Shown: one piece after another, positions 19,374 to 27,884 of the stretch
Numbering within the stretch: the first letter of the stretch is position 1
Layout of the letters: every line of letters starts with the position of its first letter
Assembly: GCA_016926155.1 (NCBI GenBank)
Contig: JAFGPC010000056.1
Location: 1 to 50,586 of the forward strand
Direction: 5' to 3'
Length of the DNA stretch: 50,586 nucleotides
Source of the DNA: Sedimentisphaerales bacterium
GTDB lineage: Bacteria > Planctomycetota > Phycisphaerae > Sedimentisphaerales > Anaerohalosphaeraceae
Notes under the pieces: generated by a model
What the model was told of the DNA's origin: nothing
The model's input: the letters and a program-made list of their open reading frames with translations, nothing else
The model's database searches: none
Program-made: the position numbers and the translations under genes

Positions 19374-20018
19374 ATGAAAACGAATACTGTTTTACTTGTC
19401 ATTCTATTGACGGCCATTGTAACACAATCTTCTTTAGGTGCTCTTAATGCATATCTAACCCTTGAAGGGCAGAACCAGGGAGCGATCGAAGGCAGTGTGA
19501 CCCAGGCAGGAAGAGAAGGCCAGATCATGGTAATCGCCACAAGCCACTCTGTCTCCTCTCCTCGCGATCCGGTAAGCGGTCTACTTACAGGAAAACGCCA
19601 GCATCAACCTTTCCGAATAACCAAAGAAATTGATCGATCCACTCCTCTGCTGATGAATGCCCTGGTGAATAATGAAAGACTGACTCGGTTTGAACTGCGA
19701 TATTGGCAGCCGTCCGCTGCAGGTCCGGAAGTTCAGTACTACACCATAATCCTGCACGATGCATACATCGTCAGCATTCAACAGGAAATGTTGAATAACA
19801 AGTATCCCGAGAACATGCAGTATAAAGAACGGGAGCATATCTCCTTTATGTATCGAGCCATTGAATGGGTATTCGAAGACGGTGGAATCGCCGCTACTGA
19901 TGACTGGAGCTACAGTGGTGGCGATGTTCTGGTCAGCGACCTGACAGGGGATGGCCAGGTGAATCTGCTTGATTTGGCGATCCTGGCCCAGGAATGGATG
20001 TTGGAAGGGCGTCGCTGA
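19374..20018 (+). CDS. Secreted Hcp-like protein with C-terminal dockerin-like EF-hand
   Basis: The 214-residue protein starts at ATG 19374 behind AGAGGATG. It has a signal peptide (to about residue 22, SSLGA). Residues 25-172 look like the Hcp (type VI secretion tube) fold: AYLTLEGQNQGAIEGSVT, IMVIATSHSVSSPRD, the GLLTGKRQHQPFRITKEID block and a C-terminal ISFMYRAIEWVFEDGG. The tail (188-208) carries one Ca-binding loop of dockerin type, SDLTGDGQVNLLDLAILAQ, with Asp189, Thr191, Asp193 and Asp200. Classical dockerins have two such repeats and only one is visible. No other type VI gene (sheath, VgrG, baseplate, ClpV) is nearby, so this is more likely an exported structural or binding protein than a secretion component. 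Confidence 0.8.
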   Translation: MKTNTVLLVILLTAIVTQSSLGALNAYLTLEGQNQGAIEGSVTQAGREGQIMVIATSHSVSSPRDPVSGLLTGKRQHQPFRITKEIDRSTPLLMNALVNNERLTRFELRYWQPSAAGPEVQYYTIILHDAYIVSIQQEMLNNKYPENMQYKEREHISFMYRAIEWVFEDGGIAATDDWSYSGGDVLVSDLTGDGQVNLLDLAILAQEWMLEGRR

Positions 20019-20217
20019 GCCTTTCACAAATTCACTGAGAACCATTTAAACCATACTGCTATACCTATCCACATTCGATAGGATGCGGGGATTCTCTGTC
20101 GCCAATTTGAGTCCTTTGGATGCCGGATTCAAGGAAGGGCTTTCTCTTTGGTTTCGGTCTGTGTAGAATACCCGGAGTGATAGTTGATAAGGGAATGGAT
20201 AGGCGTTCGGTGACACA

Positions 20218-21570
20218 ATGGGGGATATAACGAAAAAAGACGATGCAAATCGGCTTGCGGAGCTCCGCGACAAGATCAGAACTTTTCCGACGACACCGGG
20301 TTTGTATTTCATGAAGGCCGAAGGCGACCTGGTGTTATATATCGGCAAGGCCAAGAACCTGCGCAGCCGGGTGGCCAGCTATTTCCAGCCAGGCAGCGAT
20401 CTGCACGCCAGCCGCGGGCCCAAGATCGTTGAAATGGTTTCCAAAGTGAAGACGGTTGACTACCTGGAACTTCCCAACGAGGTCGATGCGATCCTGCAGG
20501 AAGCCCGCCTTGTCAAAGACATCCGCCCGCCCTATAACACCGACCTCGTGGACGACAAAACCTTTCCCTATCTGGAGATTACGACACGCGATCCGTTTCC
20601 GGGCGTGTATATCACCCGCAATCCGAAAAGCGCCCGCAGCCGGCTGTTCGGGCCGTTTACCGGCGTCAATGATCTGCGGGCAGTCCTGGTCGTTCTTCAG
20701 AAGATCTACAAATTTCGCACCTGCAAGCTGGACATTCGGGAGGATGATCCTAAGCGACGATTCTTTCGGCCCTGCCTGCTGCATAATATCAAGCAGTGCA
20801 CAGCACCGTGCGGGGATCGGATCGACAGGGCTTCCTACCGGCAGATCATCAAAGACCTGATCCGGTTTCTGCAGTCCAAGCGATCTACCATCCTGCGACA
20901 GTTGAAAAAGCAGATGGAAGAGGCCGCCGAAAACAGGGATTATGAAGCCGCCGCGATGGTTCGGGATCGAATCCGGTTGATCGAACGGCTCGATGATCGG
21001 GGTACGGTCGAGGGCAATGTCCAGCCGGAGGTATTTGCCGGCGATCCGACGGAGGCGATGATTCAATTGCAGAAACTCATGGAAGCCGATCAGCCTGTTC
21101 GTGTGATCGAAGGTTTTGATATCGCCCATATCTCCGGTGCCGAGACGGTCGGTTCGCTGGTGCAATTTATCGACGGCAAGCCGTTCAAGAACGGCTATCG
21201 GCGCTATAAGATCCGGACCGTAACCGGGGTGGACGATTACGCCGGCATCCAGGAAATTATTACCCGGCGATACACGCGGGCGATGAAAGGGGAGGAGTTA
21301 TGGCCCGATCTGGTGCTGATCGACGGTGGTATCGGCCAATTGCATGCCGCCGAAGAGGCGTTTGCGCGGATGAATGCTCCGCTGCCGCGTCTGGCCTCGA
21401 TCGCCAAAAAGGAGGAATTGATTTATCTCCACGGGCGGGATGAGCCGATCCGCCTGCCGGCCAATTCCCCCGTCCGGAAGCTGCTGCAATACGTCCGCGA
21501 TGAGGCCCACCGCTTCGCCCAGCATTATCACCATATCCTCCGCAGCAAGAGTGTTCTCAACAAGGATTGA
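20218..21570 (+). CDS. uvrC: UvrC-family excinuclease, short form lacking the C-terminal HhH domain
   Basis: The protein has 450 residues against about 600 for typical UvrC. Domains in order are the GIY-YIG nuclease (GLYFMK at 28-33, YIGKAKNLRSR at 41-51, catalytic Glu in LQEARLVK near 98), Cys-rich segment CLLHNIKQCTAPCG near 180-195, UVR/UvrB-binding helix near 222-255, and the RNase H-like nuclease with Asp in GFDIAHISG and LVLIDGGIGQLH and His in DEAHRFAQ. It stops shortly after that His, so the (HhH)2 DNA-binding domain is missing. Both incision sites appear intact. The downstream DNA encodes no HhH remnant in any frame before the convergent gene, so the short form does not look like a simple frameshift. 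No clear ribosome-binding site precedes ATG 20218. Confidence 0.9.
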   Translation: MGDITKKDDANRLAELRDKIRTFPTTPGLYFMKAEGDLVLYIGKAKNLRSRVASYFQPGSDLHASRGPKIVEMVSKVKTVDYLELPNEVDAILQEARLVKDIRPPYNTDLVDDKTFPYLEITTRDPFPGVYITRNPKSARSRLFGPFTGVNDLRAVLVVLQKIYKFRTCKLDIREDDPKRRFFRPCLLHNIKQCTAPCGDRIDRASYRQIIKDLIRFLQSKRSTILRQLKKQMEEAAENRDYEAAAMVRDRIRLIERLDDRGTVEGNVQPEVFAGDPTEAMIQLQKLMEADQPVRVIEGFDIAHISGAETVGSLVQFIDGKPFKNGYRRYKIRTVTGVDDYAGIQEIITRRYTRAMKGEELWPDLVLIDGGIGQLHAAEEAFARMNAPLPRLASIAKKEELIYLHGRDEPIRLPANSPVRKLLQYVRDEAHRFAQHYHHILRSKSVLNKD

Positions 21571-21607
21571 TATAGGGTAGAAGTGTTTTATCCTTATTCT
21601 TCATGTC

Positions 21608-21916
21608 TCATTCAAGGTGGTCATGCATTTGTTCTTCGGACCATCCCTGTTCAATCGCCATTATGGCTGTTGCGATTACTGGATCCCATGAACCTGTCTT
21701 AGTGCTGTCACTGAGTGGTTCACAGAACAGATTGATGACGGCCGCCATCAGTTCGTCATCCTCATACTGGGGGAACTTGCCGAGAAGTTGACGAGGCTTG
21801 ACTTCCCCTCTTTGGTACTTCTCTAAAAGTCTTATAGTCTCTAGCCTATGTGCCGGTATTTTATCCATTTCTAAAGACTCTAAATGGGAAATTAAACAGT
21901 TTTGAAATCCTATCAT
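21608..21916 (-). CDS. Small protein of unknown function, coupled to the PIG-L gene
   Basis: The 102-residue reading starts at MIGFQNCLISHLESLE. Its ATG (21916-21914) overlaps the TGA of the upstream deacetylase gene by one nucleotide (TGATG), a typical translational-coupling junction. I do not recognise the family. The predicted protein is acidic and helical with no signal peptide or membrane segment. It has a run RLETIRLLEKYQRGEVKPRQ in the middle and a C-terminal IEQGWSEEQMHDHLE. The longer open frame upstream of the ATG lies inside the deacetylase gene and is rejected. Confidence 0.6.
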   Translation of the reverse strand: MIGFQNCLISHLESLEMDKIPAHRLETIRLLEKYQRGEVKPRQLLGKFPQYEDDELMAAVINLFCEPLSDSTKTGSWDPVIATAIMAIEQGWSEEQMHDHLE

Positions 21917-22581
21917 CAGAGATACTGGCGGATGAGGATAAAGCATTCAGCGGCGGGGATGCCGACGGTGCTGCCGCGCCACTGGGCCAGGTGGGCGACC
22001 GCCTCGGGCGAGCGGGGATTGGGAAAAGGCTGCAATTGCGAGGGATAGGCCCGCATCGCCTCGAGCTTGTCGTTCAGATGGGCGGAGATGTCGATCCACA
22101 CATTGGGCTCGAAGCCGCCCCGATGGATCTGCCCGGCGGCGGCGGTTTCCGAAGGTGTTTCGTAACAGAGGATCTGTTTGACGTATTCTCGACTTCTGGC
22201 CGGGCGAAGGGCCACCAGCCCCGCCTCGAACACCTGAAGATGATCATCCTGCAGGTCTCCGGGGAATGGCAGAAAGACCATCTCCGGACGTTCTTCGTCC
22301 ATCATCGCTTCGAAGGCCTGGTTGATTTCATAGCTTGGCAGGGTGTTCAGCTTGGCCGTCGGGAGGTCCATGAATTGCAGTTGTTTTACGCCCAGTTTTT
22401 TGGATGCCATGTGTGCTTCTGCGCGAACCTGTTCGACCTGGGCATCCGGAAACAGCGGCGACCAGCCCTTGGTGACAATCGCCACAGTGACCTCATGTCC
22501 TTCCGTTGCAAACCGTGTCATTGTGCCACCAACGCCCAGGACTTCGTCATCGGGATGCGGCGCTACTACCAGAATCTTCAT
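21916..22581 (-). CDS. PIG-L/LmbE-family deacetylase
   Basis: The 221-residue protein is read from MKILVVAPHPDDE; the 16 codons upstream in frame add nothing family-like. The zinc-binding AHPDDE-type motif (PHPDDE at 8-13) and the second metal motif in LQDDHLQVF (about 110-118) are present. The fold fits GlcNAc-type deacetylases, which remove N-acetyl groups from amino sugars (BshB in bacillithiol synthesis, MshB in mycothiol, or lipid-linked glycans). The substrate is unknown. It precedes a coupled unknown gene and follows a sugar phosphotransferase gene, all on the same strand, which suggests a role in cell-surface sugar or thiol metabolism. Confidence 0.9.
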   Translation of the reverse strand: MKILVVAPHPDDEVLGVGGTMTRFATEGHEVTVAIVTKGWSPLFPDAQVEQVRAEAHMASKKLGVKQLQFMDLPTAKLNTLPSYEINQAFEAMMDEERPEMVFLPFPGDLQDDHLQVFEAGLVALRPARSREYVKQILCYETPSETAAAGQIHRGGFEPNVWIDISAHLNDKLEAMRAYPSQLQPFPNPRSPEAVAHLAQWRGSTVGIPAAECFILIRQYL

Positions 22582-22646
22582 CGTTTTTCGCCTTACCTCA
22601 ACCTTGCTTGTCTGTTTTAAACCAACCAAGCCGTCGGCAGGAGCGG

Positions 22647-23207
22647 CTATTGTTCATATACATCTTTACGGCCCAGTACAGAGCCGATTGTTTTAAGAAT
22701 AATCTTCAGATCCGTCCACAGTCCGGCATTCCGGGCATACTTGGCCTCCAGGTCCAGGCTTTCCTGACTCATCAGATCATTGCGATGCATGACCTGTGAC
22801 ATGCCGGTAATCCCGGGCCGGACAAGCAATCGTTTTCTGTGTTCTTCGTTCATCTGCGCGACCTGAGACAAATAAAGCGGTCGTGGTCCCACCAGCGACA
22901 TCTGGCCCTTGAGCACATTGAACAGTTGAGGAAGTTCATCCAGCGAATATTCCCGTAAAAATTTTCCGCCTCTGTTCAGCCGGGGATCATCACCCGATTC
23001 AGGGCTTTTACCGAACGGGTCGGCGTCTGTCTTCATTGTTCGAAACTTCAGCAGATCAAACGGCTGTCCATTCATGCCGGCTCGCTCTTGCCGGAACAGG
23101 GCCGGTCCATGATCACAGGCCTTGATGAATACGGCAATCGTCAGCATCAACGGACCCAGCACGATAATGGCAATCAGGCTCAGCACAATATCAAACGCTC
23201 GCTTCAT
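22647..23207 (-). CDS. Bacterial sugar transferase (polyprenyl-phosphate sugar-1-phosphate transferase, short type)
   Basis: The 186-residue protein is read from MKRAFDIVLS, the usual family N-terminus; 25 more upstream codons are open but unlike the family. It has one N-terminal membrane segment (about 7-30), then GPALFRQERAGMNGQPFDLLKFRTM, YSLDELPQLFNVLKGQMSLVGPRP and RPGITGMSQV. These are the catalytic motifs of the WcaJ/PglC group, in order. These enzymes load the first sugar phosphate onto undecaprenyl phosphate to start an exopolysaccharide, O-antigen or glycoprotein glycan. The rest of the glycan pathway is not adjacent. Confidence 0.95.
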   Translation of the reverse strand: MKRAFDIVLSLIAIIVLGPLMLTIAVFIKACDHGPALFRQERAGMNGQPFDLLKFRTMKTDADPFGKSPESGDDPRLNRGGKFLREYSLDELPQLFNVLKGQMSLVGPRPLYLSQVAQMNEEHRKRLLVRPGITGMSQVMHRNDLMSQESLDLEAKYARNAGLWTDLKIILKTIGSVLGRKDVYEQ

Positions 23208-23328
23208 GTTTCGTATACGAATCCCTTTTTCAGTCGCAGGCAAACAGGCCCGATAATCAACAACGCTGCTATAGCCGCGCATCTACTCATGTCGGCATTT
23301 TATTAAGTCCCGCACACAGAAAAAGGAT

Positions 23329-24192
23329 TTATCTCTGATGAAACGCCTCCTGAAAAACCTCGTTATCGAATCCGAGCGGGGCCGTGCCGTTTTTGGCGTA
23401 AAAATACAGGGCTGTCTGGAACACTACCTGCAAGGTGGATTGAATCAGCGACAGAATAATGACATATAAAACGGCGATCACAATGCAGGCAATCAGGATG
23501 GTGGTGCTTTGTGAGATGGCTCCCAGGCCAACGATCAGGAGAGCAGGGAGGAACAGCAGGAAGAAAATCATCCCAAAGCTGAAGCCGCCGATGACCTGCT
23601 CTCCCCAGGTCCGTTTGAGCATTACGGTGGATTTCTTTAAGGCGGAAATGGGAGTTTCATTTTCGATGACGAGTACCGGAAGAACGAGAAAGCTGATCAG
23701 TGACCATGCCATTCCGAGTAATCCGGCAACAAATCGGCCGATCTTTTCGTTTTTGTCTTCGATGATGCGAAGGATCAATCCCACTGTTGCGGCGATCAGC
23801 GCCCAGCCAACAATGGAGGGGAATCGGGCCCCGGCGATTCGAAAGCCGTCTGCGACCGTCGGATTCTGCCCGTTCATCCGCATGGCGGCACAGCCTATGA
23901 TCGCCGAATTGAAGAAGATCATGACCAGGTACGTACAGCAGTAAAAGGCGAACAGCTTGCTGTAATACAGGACCTGCTCTTTCGTGGTTCCTTCACGTAC
24001 CTGGCCGTCCGGAGTATCGACATCCGGAGGCATCCAGCTATCGTTGGCAATCATGGGAATAACAAAGCTGGCCGTTACGAGAATGCAGCAAATTCCCGAA
24101 ATGAGAGGGAAGATCAGCATCTCCTTGTCCTGCTTGAGAATCTGCCAGGATTGCCCCATAAGACTCCATGTGTTCGAAATTCTTCCAAACAT
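23329..24192 (-). CDS. Multi-spanning membrane protein, DUF6159-like
   Basis: The 287-residue protein is read from MFGRISNTW, because AAGGAG lies 9 nt before this ATG and directly abuts the earlier ATG. About six hydrophobic segments are visible, with a conserved-looking N-terminus (SWQILKQDKEMLIFPLIS) and an amphipathic loop after the first segment. The arrangement matches the DUF6159/YIP1-like group of inner-membrane proteins without assigned function. ISALKKSTVMLKRTWGEQ lies between segments 4 and 5 and probably sits on the cytoplasmic face. No neighbour suggests a role. Confidence 0.75.
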   Translation of the reverse strand: MFGRISNTWSLMGQSWQILKQDKEMLIFPLISGICCILVTASFVIPMIANDSWMPPDVDTPDGQVREGTTKEQVLYYSKLFAFYCCTYLVMIFFNSAIIGCAAMRMNGQNPTVADGFRIAGARFPSIVGWALIAATVGLILRIIEDKNEKIGRFVAGLLGMAWSLISFLVLPVLVIENETPISALKKSTVMLKRTWGEQVIGGFSFGMIFFLLFLPALLIVGLGAISQSTTILIACIVIAVLYVIILSLIQSTLQVVFQTALYFYAKNGTAPLGFDNEVFQEAFHQR

Positions 24193-24352
24193 GACAACCA
24201 TCTCCTTTCTTCACCATACCGGTGACCGTCGTTTATCCCCAGGCTTCCTTTGTCACCCTTTATCGTATCGGTAAAACTGCTCCTGGAGCAAGATATTTCC
24301 TATTCTGCGGCTCCTTATAGCCAGTGTACAGAATGCCCTGTTTTGGTCCGGC

Positions 24353-24381
24353 TTGCGACTTTTGGCCGGGCAGGGTATACT
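24353..24381 (+). promoter_or_regulatory. Sigma-70-type promoter for the beta-helix/pectate lyase pair
   Basis: TTGCGA (24353-24358), a 17-nt spacer and TATACT (24376-24381) lie about 60 nt before the ATG at 24442. The rest of the 249-nt gap 24193-24441 holds no gene I can support. Confidence 0.55.
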
Positions 24382-24441
24382 GATTACGAAGTTGTTTTGA
24401 AAGAAATCAGTATAAATTCGAAATCATTGTATGGAGGTTGT

Positions 24442-26466
24442 ATGAAATCGGTCTGCTTAAGTCTGTTCTTCTTTGTTTTGTTCGGTGTATGGGGAACCTC
24501 CCAAGGTGAGCCTTCCATACTCTATATTGCCACGAATGGCAACGATACATGGTCGGGCAGTCTGCCCAATCCCAATGCCATGCGAACAGACGGACCTCTG
24601 GCGACACTAACGGCCGCACGCGACAAAATCCGGAAACAGGAAATGAAAGATGTTGTCATTTCTGTGCGGGATGGGGATTATTTTCTAACCGAACCGCTTG
24701 TTCTGACTTCGCAGGATACTGCTTCGAAGATTCTCATTCATTCCTGGAACAATGAACCAGTGCGATTGATCGCCGGCAGAGAAGTGAAAGGTTTTACGCT
24801 GGTCAGAGATTCAGGTATCCTGAAACGGCTTAATCAGGAAGCCCGGAAGAATGTTCTGCAGTCCGATTTGAAAGCACAGGGAATCACCGATTTCGGCGAG
24901 ATCAAGAGTCGCGGATTCGGCCGACCAACCCATCCGGCGGCCCTGGAGGTGTTCTTCCAGGACAGGCCCATGACGCTGGCCCAGTGGCCCAATAAAGGGT
25001 GGGTCAAGATTGATCAGGTTCCTGCGGGCCCGAGTGGGGGCAAATTCACCTATAAAGAAAATCGACCGGATGACTGGGTCCATGCGGAGGATATCTGGGT
25101 ACACGGCTTCTGGACACAGGATTGGGCCGACTCCTATGAGCGCATTAAATCCATCGATACGGCGACGAAGACAATCGAAACAGTCTCGCCGCATGGCGTA
25201 TACGGGTATACTCCGGACCATCGTTTTTACTTCCTGAATGTCCTGGAGGAGCTGGACAAGCCCGGCGAGTGGTATCTGGACCGGAAGACAGGGATTCTCT
25301 ACTTCTGGCCGCCGGCGCCTATTTCTCGCAATCGGGTCTTTGTCTCGATAGTCGATTCCGTTTTCGCCATAGAGAACTGTTCTGATATTACGGTCCAGGG
25401 CTTCACGATTGAATGCACGCGAGGTACAGCAATAAGCGTAAAAAATTGTCAGGATGTCCGTATAGAGAACTGTACAATTCGCAACATCGGGAATGTGGGA
25501 GTCAGTATTTCCGGCGGTCGCAACAACGGTGTCTCAGGCTGTGATATCTATGAGACCGGCGACGGAGGAATCCGGCTCAGTGGGGGAGATACTGCTAATC
25601 TAATTCCGGCGGGCAACTATGCCGAGAACAACCACATCCATCATTACAGTCGCTGGTGTATGACCTATCGACCGGCTGTCGGAGTAGGAGGCGTCGGGCA
25701 GCGAGTTTCTCATAACCTGATTCACGACGGTCCGCATAATGCGATTCAGCTCGGCGGTAATGATCATATAATCGAATTTAATGACATCCATGATGTCTGT
25801 ACCGAAAGTGACGATGTCGGGGCGTTTTACAGCGGCAGGAGTTGGGTGGATCGTGGTACGGTAATCCGCTACAACTTCTTCCATCATATCCACAGTGTCG
25901 CCGAGCAGTATCGTCACGGCAGCCGCGTGGTCTATCTGGATGATGCCGCCAGCGGATTTACGATTCACGGAAATGTCTTTTACAAGGCGGGTTCCCTGTG
26001 CGCGATAAATATCGGCGGCGGCAGAGACAACGTCATCACCAATAATGTATTCATCGACTGTAAACATGGAGTGCTGATGGATGCACGCGGTGTGCGGTGG
26101 GCAAAGCAGCATATCTCCACCGGCGGCGGCTGGCGTATGTATGAAAAACTCAAGGCCGTCAAACATGACCAGCCTCCCTACAGTACGCGATATCCGAAAC
26201 TGGCGACGATCCTTGAGGAAGCACCTGCGGAACCTCGCGGCAATGTTGTCGGTCGTAATCTTGCCGTCCGCACCAACCTACTTAATACGCCGGACGGATA
26301 TTGCAATCTGGTGAAGTTTGCGGATAATTTTTCCACCGATCAGGATCCCGGATTTGTGAACGAAGCAAAAATGGATTTGCGGCTGAAACAGGATTCATCT
26401 GCTTTCAATGAGATGTCTTCTTTTGAACCCATTCCATTTGACAAAATCGGCTTGCAGAGAAATTGA
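24442..26466 (+). CDS. Secreted right-handed parallel beta-helix protein (putative polysaccharide-active enzyme)
   Basis: The 674-residue protein is read from MKSVCLSLFFF, with GGAGG 4 nt upstream; the 64 upstream codons in frame lie over the promoter. A signal peptide runs to about residue 23. The N-terminal YIATNGNDTWSGSLPNPNA block with TDGPLATLTAARDKIRK is shared by many secreted beta-helix hydrolases and lyases of planctomycetes and Bacteroidetes. From about 310 to 560 the sequence is a run of short beta-helix coils (ITVQGFTIE, VRIENCTIRNIGNVGVSISGG, NHIHHYSRW, HNLIHDGPHNAIQLGG, NDIHDV). It could be a GH141-like glycosidase or a lyase; the catalytic residues are not assigned. The pectate lyase gene begins 45 nt downstream, and the two probably act on the same pectin-like polymer. 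Confidence 0.85.
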   Translation: MKSVCLSLFFFVLFGVWGTSQGEPSILYIATNGNDTWSGSLPNPNAMRTDGPLATLTAARDKIRKQEMKDVVISVRDGDYFLTEPLVLTSQDTASKILIHSWNNEPVRLIAGREVKGFTLVRDSGILKRLNQEARKNVLQSDLKAQGITDFGEIKSRGFGRPTHPAALEVFFQDRPMTLAQWPNKGWVKIDQVPAGPSGGKFTYKENRPDDWVHAEDIWVHGFWTQDWADSYERIKSIDTATKTIETVSPHGVYGYTPDHRFYFLNVLEELDKPGEWYLDRKTGILYFWPPAPISRNRVFVSIVDSVFAIENCSDITVQGFTIECTRGTAISVKNCQDVRIENCTIRNIGNVGVSISGGRNNGVSGCDIYETGDGGIRLSGGDTANLIPAGNYAENNHIHHYSRWCMTYRPAVGVGGVGQRVSHNLIHDGPHNAIQLGGNDHIIEFNDIHDVCTESDDVGAFYSGRSWVDRGTVIRYNFFHHIHSVAEQYRHGSRVVYLDDAASGFTIHGNVFYKAGSLCAINIGGGRDNVITNNVFIDCKHGVLMDARGVRWAKQHISTGGGWRMYEKLKAVKHDQPPYSTRYPKLATILEEAPAEPRGNVVGRNLAVRTNLLNTPDGYCNLVKFADNFSTDQDPGFVNEAKMDLRLKQDSSAFNEMSSFEPIPFDKIGLQRN

Positions 26467-26510
26467 GATTATTACCATTTATAATGAATTTCCATAACAG
26501 GAGTAACTCC

Positions 26511-27830
26511 ATGAGATATCTGACGATCCTCATGATTACGATGTTTTTCTCTGGTTCGATAAGAGCGAATGAATTGGATACACAGGTTTTGTCGGCGATG
26601 AAAAAATCAGCTGAATTCATGCGGTCCATTTCAACCCATGGCGGATATTGCGGCATTTACTCACTCGATCTAAAGCAGCGATTTGGCGAATCGACATATG
26701 AAAAAGCCAAAGAGACGGAAATCTGGATCCAGCCGCCCGGTACGCCGTCCGTGGGGCAATGCTGGCTGCGTGCTTATAAAGCCACAGGGGATACGTATTA
26801 CCTGGATGCCACCCGTGAAGTGGCCAAGGCTCTGATCTGGGGCCAGCGTACAATCGGCGGGTGGGACCATCGGGTGGATGTCTCCCATCTGACTAAGAAT
26901 GCCGACATGCCGGTCCGCCGGAAAGGGCATTGTACATTTGACGACAACATTACCCAAGGAGCGTTATCGTTTCTGATTGATGCTGATGAAGTGCTTGATG
27001 AACCATGGCTGAACGAAGGTATTGAGTTGGGTTTACAGTTTATGCTGCAAAGCCAGTTTCCCAATGGGGCCTGGCCGCAGTGGTATCCTCTTCGTGGGGG
27101 GTATCATGATTATTATACTTTCAACGATCGGGCAATTAACGATTGCATCGGCCTTATGCTCAAGGCTCACAAGATTTATGGCAGAGAGGCCTATCTGCGA
27201 AGCGCGTGTAAAGGGGGCGATTTCATCATCATATCACAAGGCGATGCTCCCCAATCCGGTTGGGCCCAGCAGTACAGTCACGATATGAAACCCGCCTGGG
27301 CCCGGCGTTTCGAACCGGCGGGGATCTGTTCTCATGTGACGGCCAACAATATCCGCACCCTGAGCGATCTGTACTTGTACACGGAAGATAAAAAATATCT
27401 GTCTCCAATTCCCTCAGCAATCGAATGGCTGAATCGTTCTAACATCGGACCGAACCGCTGGGCGCGTCTCTATGAAGAGGGTACCAATCGACCAATCTAT
27501 GGGGATCGCGAGGAAGGAGGCAAGGTCTTTTATGATTATGACAAGATCAGCAAAAAAGAGAGGACCAGTTACGGCTGGCAGGGTGAGTATGGAATCGGGT
27601 CCAGCATCTCATATTACCAACGCGCCAAAGAAATCGGCCCCAAGGCATGGAGGCAGAAACAGGCACAATCCCCTTCTTCCGATCCGGATCGTATCCGTCA
27701 GGTGATCGGAGCGCTGGATGAGCAGGGGCGATGGATCAGAAACGAAACCATTCGTAGCCAAATCTTTGTCGGTAACTTCAATATCCTTTGCAGTGCTGTC
27801 GAATTGACGCAAGAAAATCCAGATCGATGA
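26511..27830 (+). CDS. Secreted pectate lyase, PL10-like
   Basis: The 439-residue protein is read from MRYLTILMITMFF, with AGGAG 7 nt upstream. A signal peptide ends near residue 20. The remainder has the PL10-type (alpha/alpha)3 fold signature: NGAWPQWYP followed by YYTFNDRAINDCIGLM (Asp and Asn near the active site), AWARRFEPAGICS, and a C-terminal FYDYDKI segment. PL10 enzymes cleave homogalacturonan by beta-elimination with Ca2+. The protein has about the length of a PL10 catalytic domain without extra modules. It follows the beta-helix protein and belongs to the same probable unit, followed after 54 nt by metX-metW. Confidence 0.85.
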   Translation: MRYLTILMITMFFSGSIRANELDTQVLSAMKKSAEFMRSISTHGGYCGIYSLDLKQRFGESTYEKAKETEIWIQPPGTPSVGQCWLRAYKATGDTYYLDATREVAKALIWGQRTIGGWDHRVDVSHLTKNADMPVRRKGHCTFDDNITQGALSFLIDADEVLDEPWLNEGIELGLQFMLQSQFPNGAWPQWYPLRGGYHDYYTFNDRAINDCIGLMLKAHKIYGREAYLRSACKGGDFIIISQGDAPQSGWAQQYSHDMKPAWARRFEPAGICSHVTANNIRTLSDLYLYTEDKKYLSPIPSAIEWLNRSNIGPNRWARLYEEGTNRPIYGDREEGGKVFYDYDKISKKERTSYGWQGEYGIGSSISYYQRAKEIGPKAWRQKQAQSPSSDPDRIRQVIGALDEQGRWIRNETIRSQIFVGNFNILCSAVELTQENPDR

Positions 27831-27884
27831 AAAATGTCGGATCATGCTTGGCCAATCCATAGCTCGTCGATATAGTAAGCCGCA

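Noticed and set aside
19374-20018. Type VI secretion locus
   Set aside because: Only the Hcp-like domain is present; no sheath, baseplate, VgrG or ATPase genes lie in the window, and the protein has a Sec signal.
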